A DNA stretch of 64,000 bases from contig CANNDD010000010.1 in the NCBI GenBank assembly GCA_947503285.1, positions 1 through 64,000 on the forward strand, read 5' to 3'. How positions within the stretch are numbered: the stretch's first letter is position 1; each line of letters opens with the position of its first letter. The translations under genes and the position numbers were made by a program. This document shows positions 33,614-42,500 of this stretch, in pieces. The DNA comes from an uncultured Croceitalea sp. Its GTDB lineage: Bacteria; Bacteroidota; Bacteroidia; Flavobacteriales; Flavobacteriaceae. Below the pieces are notes generated by a model that made no database searches, was not told the origin of the DNA, and worked only from the letters and a program-made list of their open reading frames with translations.

Positions 33614-34741
33614 ATGAAACTATTTGATGTATATCCACTTTACGATGTAACTCCGGTGTCAGCAAAAGGAATAGAGGTTACGGATGAACACGGTCAAAAA
33701 TATCTGGATTTCTACGGTGGCCATGCGGTTATTTCCATAGGGCATTCCCATCCCCATTACATAAACCGATTAAAGGAACAGCTTGATAAAATTGGGTTTT
33801 ACAGCAATTCCATTCAAAATCCTTTGCAAGAAGAATTGGCCCACAAACTAGGAAAGCTGTCAGATTGTGAAAACTATGACCTTTTCTTATGCAATTCAGG
33901 TGCCGAAGCCAACGAGAATGCATTGAAAATGGCATCGTTCCATACCGGCAAATCAAAAGTGATCGCCTTTCAAAATGCCTTTCACGGACGAACTTCAGCT
34001 GCGGTGGCCACAACGGACAATGCCAAAATCAATGCCCCGATCAACCAGCAGCAAAAAGTTACTTTTTTGGCTTTTGAAGACTTTAAAGGTTTAGAAGCTG
34101 CGTTAAATACAGGTGAATATTGTGCTGTAATTCTTGAAGCCATACAAGGTGTTGGCGGTTTGGATGAACCTAGCACCCAATTCTATCAATTCATTCAAGA
34201 AAAGTGCAAAGGGAATAATGTCTTGGTCATCGCTGATGAAGTACAATCCGGTTTTGGCAGAAGTGGTAAATTTTTCGCATTTCAACATCACAGCATAACC
34301 CCTGATATCATAGCCATTGCAAAAGGAATGGGTAATGGTTTTCCTGTGGGTGGTGTACTCATACATGAATCCATTAAAGCGTCTTACGGGTTGCTTGGCA
34401 CTACCTTTGGGGGCAATCATCTGGCATGTGCTGCCACCTTGGCCGTTTTAGAAGTTGTGGAAAAGGAAAAACTCATTGAAAATGCCAATAAATTAGGGCT
34501 CTATTTTCACGAAAGGGCAAAGGAAATTAAAGCCATCAAAAAAATTAAGGGAAGAGGGCTCATGTTAGGTCTGGAATTTGACTACGAAGTGGCGGAATTA
34601 CGAAAAAAACTCATTTACAATCAACATGTCTTTACTGGTGGTTCTGCCAATAAAAGATTATTACGATTTCTACCGGCATTGAATATCACAAAGCAACATA
34701 TTGATATTTTCTTTGAGAGATTGAGAGCTGAATTAAATTAA
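33614..34741 (+). CDS. argD: Acylornithine aminotransferase
   Basis: This 375-residue PLP enzyme converts N-acylglutamate semialdehyde to N-acylornithine. GHAVISIGHSHP near residue 40, CNSGAEANENALKMA near 95, the VIADEVQSGFGR loop with the PLP Asp, and the Schiff-base Lys in IAIAKGMGNGFP are readable. A TTG 18 bases upstream adds six residues, but the ATG at 33614 begins the conserved MKLFDVYPLYDV N-terminus. ArgD and bifunctional AstC-like enzymes are hard to separate by sequence; the operon decides. Confidence 0.92.
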   Translation: MKLFDVYPLYDVTPVSAKGIEVTDEHGQKYLDFYGGHAVISIGHSHPHYINRLKEQLDKIGFYSNSIQNPLQEELAHKLGKLSDCENYDLFLCNSGAEANENALKMASFHTGKSKVIAFQNAFHGRTSAAVATTDNAKINAPINQQQKVTFLAFEDFKGLEAALNTGEYCAVILEAIQGVGGLDEPSTQFYQFIQEKCKGNNVLVIADEVQSGFGRSGKFFAFQHHSITPDIIAIAKGMGNGFPVGGVLIHESIKASYGLLGTTFGGNHLACAATLAVLEVVEKEKLIENANKLGLYFHERAKEIKAIKKIKGRGLMLGLEFDYEVAELRKKLIYNQHVFTGGSANKRLLRFLPALNITKQHIDIFFERLRAELN

Positions 34742-34833
34742 ATACAAGGTCGGGCCTGCCTTGCCGGCAGATAGGCGCGGTCAAGACCCATATAATTAGA
34801 TTCCCACTTTTCGGGAATGATAAGAAGTAAGCA
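34742..34833. repeat. Palindromic intergenic sequences between argD and argF'
   Basis: Two palindromic pieces lie in 92 bp: a GC-rich one around 34756-34778 in which CTGCC pairs with GGCAG, and ATTCCC/GGGAAT with a 7-base loop around 34800-34818. They resemble dispersed intergenic palindromes seen in flavobacterial genomes; copies elsewhere cannot be checked from this window alone. Confidence 0.35.
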
Positions 34834-35772
34834 ATGAAAAATTACCTGTCTATAAACGACTTAGGAAATCTGCAAGAAGCAGTAAAGGAAGCATTGGATC
34901 TAAAACGACATCCATATCACTTTAAAACATTGGGCAACCAAAAAACGATTTGCCTATTGTTCTTCAACAATAGTTTGCGTACCCGCTTGAGCACGCAAAA
35001 AGCGGCGATGAATCTCGGAATGGACGTCATGGTGATGAATTTTGGCAGTGAAGGTTGGCAATTGGAGTTTGAAGATGGCACGATAATGGACCAAGGCAAA
35101 TCGGAGCATATTAAAGAAGCGGCCCAAGTAGTTTCCCAATTTTGTGATATTGTCGCCATTCGGGCATTTGCAAGTTTGATTGATAAAGAAAGGGATGAGG
35201 CTGAAGTTGTCTTAAACGGATTTGTAAAATATGCCAATATTCCCATAGTGAATATGGAAAGTTCCGTCGCACATCCATTACAAGCTCTGGCCGACGCCAT
35301 CACTTTGGAAGAAAACAGCGTAAATGACAACCCTAAAGTAGTACTATCATGGGCGCCACATCCTAAAGCGTTGCCGCACGCCGTGGCCAATTCATTTGTC
35401 GAGATGATGAAATTACAAGACGTCGAATTTGTTATCACGCATCCAAAGGGATATGATTTGGATCCAGAAATCACAAAGGGATGTAAAATTGTTCACAATC
35501 AAGAAATGGCACTTGAAAATGCGAACTTTGTATATGTTAAAAATTGGAGTAGTTATACTGACTATGGCAAAGTCTTGACCCAAGACACCGAATGGACGAT
35601 GACCAAAGAAAAATTGGGAGACGCCAAGTTCATGCATTGCTTGCCGGTCAGACGAAATGTTGTGGTAGAGGATGCTGTTTTGGATAGTGAACAAAGTTTG
35701 GTCATTGAACAGGCCAACAACCGAACCTATGCTGCACAATTGGTACTAAAACGGATATTGGAACATTTATGA
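34834..35772 (+). CDS. argF': N-succinylornithine (or N-acetylornithine) carbamoyltransferase
   Basis: This 312-residue transcarbamylase of the ArgF' type makes N-acylcitrulline. The carbamoyl-phosphate motif SLRTRLSTQ replaces the STRT form, and HPLQALADA and the MHCLPVRRN loop near residue 265 are in place. Position 90 is Ser (DQGKSEHI). As recalled from the literature, Glu here in the Xanthomonas enzyme gives acetyl specificity, Pro90 in Bacteroides fragilis gives succinyl, and changing the Glu to Ser, Pro or Val switches it to succinyl. Ser90 thus favours succinylornithine. The lack of argJ agrees with a non-recycling acyl route. Confidence 0.9.
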   Translation: MKNYLSINDLGNLQEAVKEALDLKRHPYHFKTLGNQKTICLLFFNNSLRTRLSTQKAAMNLGMDVMVMNFGSEGWQLEFEDGTIMDQGKSEHIKEAAQVVSQFCDIVAIRAFASLIDKERDEAEVVLNGFVKYANIPIVNMESSVAHPLQALADAITLEENSVNDNPKVVLSWAPHPKALPHAVANSFVEMMKLQDVEFVITHPKGYDLDPEITKGCKIVHNQEMALENANFVYVKNWSSYTDYGKVLTQDTEWTMTKEKLGDAKFMHCLPVRRNVVVEDAVLDSEQSLVIEQANNRTYAAQLVLKRILEHL

Positions 35773-35847
35773 CAGGTGTTAACCCGATAGTGTAAGGTGA
35801 CGAGAAATCCATAGTTTACCTGAAGATTCAAAAAACGGCAAAACAAT

Positions 35848-36627
35848 ATGAAGCAAAAGCTTTCCATAGTAAAAATAGGCGGTAACATTATAGAACACCC
35901 TGCAGCACTCACCAAGTTTTTGACCTTATTTTCAAAACTGGAAGGTCACAAAATTTTAGTGCATGGTGGAGGCAAAAAAGCAAATCACGTCCTTAAAAAA
36001 ATGGGGCTGGAACCGAACATGGTCAATGGCCGCAGAATTACCGATGCCGATACCTTAGAGGTGGCTATTATGGTATACGGCGGTTTGGTCAATAAAACGA
36101 TTGTCTCAAAATTGCAGGCCTCAAAAACAAATGCGATAGGCATAAGCGGCGCTGATGGCAATACCATTAGGGCTAATAAAAGACCTGTTAAAGAAATCGA
36201 CTATGGTTTTGCAGGTGATGTGACCGCCGTGGATATCAAGATGATAGGAAATCTTTTAAAGGCAACCTTGGTTCCCGTTTTCTGTGCGCTGACACATGAC
36301 GGCCACGGACAACTGCTGAATACCAATGCTGACACCATTGCCGCTGAACTATCAGGAGGAATGAGCAGGTATTACGATACTATTCTTTATTATTGTTTTG
36401 AGAAAAACGGCGTATTGGAAGATATAAATGATGAAAATTCCATAATACCGATAATAGATTCAAGAAAGTATCCGGGCCTATTGAACAGTGGGGCTATTGT
36501 AGACGGTATGCTCCCCAAAATACAAAACAGCTTCCATGCGCTTGAAAGAGGTGCTACAGAGGTTAGAATTGGCAATTTAGACCTATTCAAAAAAGAAAGT
36601 AAGAACTACACAACTATCGTGTTATGA
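35848..36627 (+). CDS. argB: N-acylglutamate kinase
   Basis: This 259-residue amino-acid kinase phosphorylates N-acylglutamate. It has VKIGGNII at the N-terminus, VHGGGKKAN near residue 35 and LLNTNADTIAAEL near 150. It lacks the usual longer N-terminal helix of arginine-inhibited forms, so direct feedback by arginine is less likely. Its stop overlaps the argE start by 4 bases. Confidence 0.93.
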   Translation: MKQKLSIVKIGGNIIEHPAALTKFLTLFSKLEGHKILVHGGGKKANHVLKKMGLEPNMVNGRRITDADTLEVAIMVYGGLVNKTIVSKLQASKTNAIGISGADGNTIRANKRPVKEIDYGFAGDVTAVDIKMIGNLLKATLVPVFCALTHDGHGQLLNTNADTIAAELSGGMSRYYDTILYYCFEKNGVLEDINDENSIIPIIDSRKYPGLLNSGAIVDGMLPKIQNSFHALERGATEVRIGNLDLFKKESKNYTTIVL

Positions 36628-37694
36628 CCATAACTAAAGACACTTTGGCACAAGAGGCCTTGAATCTGTTAAAACAATTGATCTCTATCCCTTCCCTTTC
36701 TGAAGAAGAAGATGAAACGGCAACGGCCATAGCTAATTGGCTGAAAAAATTTGGAGTGGATACCAAACGCCAACATAACAATATCTATGCGTTCAACAAG
36801 TACTACGATGAAAGCAAACCCAACTTGCTTTTAAATTCACATCATGATACCGTGGAACCCAATTCTGCCTATACCAAAGACCCTTTTCATCCCCATGTCG
36901 AAGATGGAAAGCTATATGGGTTGGGAAGTAACGATGCCGGTGGGGCGCTCTGCTCGCTTTTAGCAACGTTTGTACACTTTTATGAGCGTGAAGACCTCAA
37001 CCATAACGTCATTATAGCGGCCACTGCCGAAGAGGAGGATGCAGGTGCTAAAAGTCTTTCTGCGCTGCTTCCCATCTTACCCGAGATAGATGTGGCCATT
37101 GTTGGCGAACCTACGCAGATGCAATTGGCCATTGCTGAAAAAGGATTGATCGTTTATGATGGTAAAGTTGTGGGCACACCTTCGCATGCCGCACATCCGA
37201 ATGATAACAGTGCCATTTACAAGACCGCAGAAGTACTTACTTGGTTTGAAAATTATGAATTTGCCAAAGTTTCAGAGGTATTGGGGCCAGTAAAGATCAC
37301 TGTCACACAAATGAGTGCAGGAAGCCAACACAATGTAGTTCCCGCGCATGTAGATTTGGTCATTGATACTAGAATAAATGATTGTTATACCAACCAAGAA
37401 ATCAATGAAATACTTCTAAACGAAGCGCCGTGCGAATTAAAACCAAGATCACTGAACAAAGACAGTTCTTCCATTGCAATTGACCATCCCTTGGTACAGT
37501 CGGGTATTGCCCTAGGCCGAGAAACCTACGGTTCACCAACGTTGTCCGATCAGGCAAAGCTCAGTTGCCAATCATTGAAGTTGGGACCTGGTTACAGTCC
37601 GCGTTCGCACTCTGCCAATGAATTTATCTATGTGGATGAAGTATATGAAGGCGTACAGTTGTATATTGATATACTCGAAGGATTCCTTTCTTAG
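36624..37694 (+). CDS. argE: N-acylcitrulline deacylase, M20 family
   Basis: This 356-residue dizinc deacylase has HHDTVEPN near residue 73 (first metal His/Asp), GLGSNDAGGALC (bridging Asp) near 98, AATAEEEDAG near 135 (catalytic Glu pair) and PRSHSANEF near 330 (last metal His). In this pathway it removes the acyl group from acylcitrulline to give citrulline for ArgG. The ATG overlaps the argB stop (ATGA), so the two are coupled. Confidence 0.92.
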   Translation: MTITKDTLAQEALNLLKQLISIPSLSEEEDETATAIANWLKKFGVDTKRQHNNIYAFNKYYDESKPNLLLNSHHDTVEPNSAYTKDPFHPHVEDGKLYGLGSNDAGGALCSLLATFVHFYEREDLNHNVIIAATAEEEDAGAKSLSALLPILPEIDVAIVGEPTQMQLAIAEKGLIVYDGKVVGTPSHAAHPNDNSAIYKTAEVLTWFENYEFAKVSEVLGPVKITVTQMSAGSQHNVVPAHVDLVIDTRINDCYTNQEINEILLNEAPCELKPRSLNKDSSSIAIDHPLVQSGIALGRETYGSPTLSDQAKLSCQSLKLGPGYSPRSHSANEFIYVDEVYEGVQLYIDILEGFLS

Positions 37695-37722
37695 TTATAA
37701 GTTAAAAGTTTTAAGTTAGGAG
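37693..37722 (+). repeat. A/T-rich repeat upstream of the S23 gene
   Basis: This short stretch is built from AAGTT-type words and includes AAGTTAAAAGTT (37699-37710). The reverse complement of that word is present upstream of glpF (58263-58283, TTTTAAC three times). A loosely inverted copy lies after the S23 gene (38082-38118). Confidence 0.45.
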
Positions 37723-38094
37723 ATGTATAATTATAGAGATTTAATAGTGTGGCAGAAATCAATGAATTTGGTGGAGCTGGTATACAAAATAACAACTCGG
37801 TTTCCGAGTGAAGAAAAGTACGGACTGACAAGTCAAATCAGAAGAAGTGCGGTTTCTATTCCTAGCAATATTGCTGAAGGAACAGGTAGGAACTCAAAAA
37901 AATCATTTCGAAATTTTCTGGAAATATCCAACGGCTCAATTAATGAACTCAAAACACAATTGGAAATTGCTGAAAAACTTAGTTATATTCCAAAAGAGGA
38001 ATTGAACACCACACTAAAACTCTGTAATGAAGTTCAAAAAATAACCTACACCCTCATTAAAAAATATAGTAACCCCAAAGACTTAGAACTTTAA
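37723..38094 (+). CDS. S23-type four-helix bundle protein inserted in the arg operon
   Basis: This 123-residue protein belongs to the four-helix bundle family first found in 23S rRNA intervening sequences: YRDLIVWQKSMNLVELVYKIT at the N-terminus, RRSAVSIPSNIAEGTGR near residue 40 and FLEISNGSINELKTQL near 65. Function is unknown. It lies between argE and argH, is on the same strand and is flanked by A/T-rich repeats (37693-37720 and 38082-38118) that are imperfect inverted copies of each other. This suggests that it entered the operon as a unit. Confidence 0.9.
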   Translation: MYNYRDLIVWQKSMNLVELVYKITTRFPSEEKYGLTSQIRRSAVSIPSNIAEGTGRNSKKSFRNFLEISNGSINELKTQLEIAEKLSYIPKEELNTTLKLCNEVQKITYTLIKKYSNPKDLEL

Positions 38095-38118
38095 CCTAAA
38101 AACTTAGAACTAAAAAAA

Positions 38119-39405
38119 ATGAAACTCTGGGATAAAGGCTTTAGCACCGATAAAAAAATAGATCATTTTACCGTGGGCAATGATCGGGAATTGGATTTGG
38201 TTTTAGCAAAATATGATGTCATCGCCTCAAAAGCACATGCAAAAATGCTGGGTAAGGTTGGTTTGATTTCCACCAACGAAGCTGAATCACTGGTCAGTGA
38301 ACTTGATAGTATCAGCGAGTCAATAAAAAGAGGCACTTTTACCATTGAAGACTCTTTTGAGGATATGCATTCCAAAATAGAATTTATCCTCACCGAAAAA
38401 CTTGGGGATATCGGCAAGAAAATCCATACAGCTAGATCTCGCAATGATCAGGTTTTGGTTGCAATGCATTTATACTTGAAAGAAGAACTCGCAGTCATCA
38501 AAACGCAAACGAAAGCGTTATTTGATTTATTGATACAACTAGCAGAAGAACACCAGACCGTCTCATTACCTGGGTATACCCATCTTCAGATTGCCATGCC
38601 CTCGTCTTTTGGCCTTTGGTTCTCAGCCTATGCCGAAAGTTTGATAGATGACCTCTACTTTGTGGATGCAGCCTATAAAGTTGTTGACCAAAATCCTCTG
38701 GGCAGTGCAGCGGGTTATGGAAGTTCGTTCCCTATCGACCGAAGTTTTACTACCAATGAAATGGGTTTTGAAACCCTGAAATACAATGTCGTGGCAGCCC
38801 AGATGGGTCGTGGAAAAATTGAGAAAGCCACGGCGTTCGGAATTTCGTCCATTGCAGCAACGCTATCAAAACTTGCTATGGATATTTGCCTCTACATGAG
38901 CCAAAATTTTGATTTTATTGCATTCCCAGATGAACTGACCACCGGCAGTAGCATTATGCCCCATAAGAAAAACCCCGATGTGTTTGAATTGGTTCGTGGT
39001 AAATGTAACAAGTTGCAATCAATACCAAACCAACTAACATTGGTAATAAACAACCTACCTAGCGGCTACCATAGGGATTTACAATTAGTTAAAGAGATTA
39101 TTATTCCGGCAATTCAAGATATAAAGGCTTGTTTGGAGATTATGACTTTCAGTCTAAAAGAAATAAGACTAAATACTTCCATCTTGGAAGACTCAAAATA
39201 CGACTATCTCTTTAGCGTAGATACGTTGAACGAACTCGTTCAAAACGGAATGCCTTTTCGAGATGCCTATAAACAAATGGGGCAAGAGATTGAAAACGGA
39301 ACCTTCAAACCCAAAAAAAATACCGCACATACCCATGAGGGCAGTTTGGGCAATCTTTGTCTAGATCAGGTCAAACTTAAAATGGACGCACTCTTCCAGC
39401 ATTGA
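38119..39405 (+). CDS. argH: Argininosuccinate lyase
   Basis: This 428-residue enzyme splits argininosuccinate into arginine and fumarate. HTARSRNDQVLVAMHLYL near residue 103 and the TTGSSIMPHKKNPDVFELVR signature near 275 (catalytic Ser loop) are intact; SLPGYTHLQ is also visible. It is somewhat shorter than the 460-residue E. coli type, as usual for Bacteroidota. It is the last arginine gene and is followed by a hairpin terminator. Confidence 0.95.
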   Translation: MKLWDKGFSTDKKIDHFTVGNDRELDLVLAKYDVIASKAHAKMLGKVGLISTNEAESLVSELDSISESIKRGTFTIEDSFEDMHSKIEFILTEKLGDIGKKIHTARSRNDQVLVAMHLYLKEELAVIKTQTKALFDLLIQLAEEHQTVSLPGYTHLQIAMPSSFGLWFSAYAESLIDDLYFVDAAYKVVDQNPLGSAAGYGSSFPIDRSFTTNEMGFETLKYNVVAAQMGRGKIEKATAFGISSIAATLSKLAMDICLYMSQNFDFIAFPDELTTGSSIMPHKKNPDVFELVRGKCNKLQSIPNQLTLVINNLPSGYHRDLQLVKEIIIPAIQDIKACLEIMTFSLKEIRLNTSILEDSKYDYLFSVDTLNELVQNGMPFRDAYKQMGQEIENGTFKPKKNTAHTHEGSLGNLCLDQVKLKMDALFQH

Positions 39406-39419
39406 TTTCACGGTTTACA

Positions 39420-39452
39420 GGGTAACGCTGACCACAAGTTACCCCTAGTTTT
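39420..39452 (+). terminator. Probable terminator of the arginine operon
   Basis: GGGTAAC (39420-39426) pairs perfectly with GTTACCC (39438-39444) around an 11-base loop and is followed by CTAGTTTT. It lies 15 bases after the argH stop. Confidence 0.6.
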
Positions 39453-39463
39453 ACAACAAAATT

Positions 39464-39494
39464 TTGCTCGACAGTGGGTAGAAGAAATATTTTG
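39464..39494 (+). promoter_or_regulatory. Probable promoter of the giant surface-protein gene
   Basis: TTG (39464-39466), 21 bases and TATTTTG (39488-39494) approach the Bacteroidota consensus, with the -7 element one base short. It lies 40 bases before the ATG at 39534. Confidence 0.4.
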
Positions 39495-39533
39495 TACCCT
39501 ATATCGTTCTTAGCAAACCCCAAACACTGACAA

Positions 39534-42500
39534 ATGTTCAAACATCTGCTTCTATTAGGCGTTTTGCTTTTATGTACCAATAGCTTTGCCCAAAATTTCA
39601 CCACGATTTGGAATACCACAGAACCGGGAACTTCTGCAAACAACGAAATCACCATACCTACCAATGCTGCATTTACCTATAATTATACCGTAGATTGGGG
39701 AGATGGAACAAACGATACCGGGGTAGTTGGAGACATTACACACACCTACGCTACGCCAGGGCAATATACCGTTCAAATCAGTGGGGATTTTCCAGCTATT
39801 TATTTTAATAACGGTGGAGACCGTAGAAAAATCATCGAAATTCTTGGATGGGGCACGATTGCATGGCAAAGTATGGAAGATGCCTTTCATGGCTGTGAAA
39901 ACCTAAACTTTGACGCTATTGATGCTCCAAACCTTTTGGGGGTTACCAGTTTACGAAACATGTTTAAAGGGTGCACCCTTTTCAATGGTATTGTGAACAA
40001 CTGGGAAGTAAGTACCATAACCGATCTTTCAGGAATATTTATGGAGTGCCAAAACTTTAATCGCCCACTGGATAATTGGAATACCGCAAATGTTGTTGAT
40101 ATGTCCGAAACTTTTAGCCGTTGTAGCAGTTTTAATGAACCTTTGGATAATTGGAATACTTCATCGGCAACTAGCATGCGCAACATGTTTTATGGATGTG
40201 TGAGTTTTAATCAAAACATTAACAACTGGGATGTAAGACAGGTTACCGATATGTCTAATATGTTCTGGGTCTGTGTGAATTTTAACCAACCCCTAAATCT
40301 TTGGGATGTTTCAAATGTCACTGACATGAATACGATGTTCTATAGAACCAACAATTTTGAACAAGACCTGAGTGCTTGGCAAGTAGGTAATGTTACCAAC
40401 ATGAGTAGAATGTTCGATGAATGCGCCTTCAATTCTCCATTGAACAATTGGGATGTCTCCAACGTAACCGATATGAGCGAGATGTTCCTCGAAACTCCAA
40501 ATTTTAATCAACCTTTAAATGACTGGGATGTTTCAAATGTTACCAATATGCAAGGGATGTTTGAAGATGCAATAATATTCGATCAACCGTTGAACCTCTG
40601 GAATGTCTCTAAAGTCATCAATATGTCAGAGATGTTTAGAGGACAATCTCAATTCAATCAACCATTGAACGATTGGGATGTCAGTTCGGTCACAAATATG
40701 GCATTCATGTTCGAAAGAAATGCAGTCTTCAACCAATCAGTAGAAAATTGGGACGTCAGTAAAGTGACCAACATGCAAGGCATGTTTTCCAATGCAGATG
40801 CCTTTGACCAACCCTTAGGGAGTTGGAATGTAGAAAATGTTCAAAATTTTAGTCAAACGTTTCGTGGAACCGATGTATTTAATCAGCCACTAAATACCTG
40901 GAACATTACCAGTATGACCTCTATGGTAGGTATTTTTCAAGATGCCATGCTATTCAATCAACCTCTGGATAATTGGGATGTTAACACTATAGGGAATATG
41001 TCATTTGCGTTTAACAATGCTGCTTCCTTTAATCAAGACATTTCAAGCTGGAACATCGAGAATGCATTCGATATAACGGATATGCTTTCCAATTCTGGAT
41101 TGTCGCAAGAAAATTATGATGCGCTTCTTATCGCATGGGCCGCGTTAGACGTAAACAACGATCTTACATTAGGTGCAGCTAGTTTGGAATATTGCGATGG
41201 AAGGTTCGCCAGACAGGAACTTATCGATAGTCACAACTGGACCTTCTCCGGCGATGCCGTTAATTGTACCTTCGTATTGTGTACTGAGATTACCTCACCT
41301 TTGAATACGGATACCCAAGTTCCGGCTAACAGCGATATCCGATGGGCCCCTGCACCAAATGCTACAGGTTATAGGGTTACTTTGGAAGTAGAACGTGGTG
41401 GTGCAAGAAACTTTGTCATTTTCAACGGGGATGTGGCAGATAACCTAGATGTGGGCAACGTTGTAGGGTTAAGTTTTACCAACGAATTTCTTCCTGGGGA
41501 TACCGTTTACGTCACGGTAGTTCCGTACAATTCTGACGGTCCAGTTACAGGAGGATGTGATGGAATCAGCTTTACCGTTGTTGAAAGTTGGGTCAATAGC
41601 CCCGACGCTTTTAAGATTACCATTGACACCAGAAATCTGGATACCAATTCAACAAATGCCAACCAATACCAACTTGAGTTGAATACTGGATTTCCAGATA
41701 ACTTGGTCTATAATTTTTCTGTGGATTGGGGCGATGGTCAATATAATAACAACGTTAGTTCCAATATCACCCATACCTATTTAAATCCTGGTGTTTATAC
41801 CATTGCTATTATCGGTGATTTCCCATCCTTCTATCATAATTCATCCAATAGGGATAACCTAAAATTAATTTCGATGGATCAATGGGGAACACAGGTTTGG
41901 CAAAGTATGAGAAGGGCCTTTTACTTCTGTGAAAATATGGAGTATAACGCTTCTGACACACCCAATCTTACCCAAGTTAGTAATATGGAGAGTATGTTCA
42001 GGAGAACCATTTTGTTCAATAGCGACATCAATAATTGGGACGTAGGTAATATAACGGATATGGGAAGTATGTTTTATCAAGCTACCATATACGACCAGCC
42101 TATGGATAATTGGGATGTGACCAATGTGACCAATATGAGAAGATTATTCAGTGCTTGTACTGCATTTAATCAAAACATCAACAATTGGAATGTGGCAAAT
42201 GTTGAAACTATGGATTTCATGTTTGAAGGGGCATCTAACTTTGATCAACCATTGAATGGTTGGACCGTAGATAATGTAAATTCAATGCAATCCATGTTTC
42301 AGCAAGCTTCCGTGTTTGATCAACCTATCGGGAGTTGGAATGTGGCAAATGTCGAAAATATGCAAGACATGTTTTCATCCGCCGAACTATTCAATCAAAA
42401 TATAGATGGTTGGAACGTGGGCAACGTAGAACTTATGAACGGCATGTTTCAGTTGGCCCGTGCCTTTAATCAGCCCTTAAATTCATGGGATGTTTCCAAG

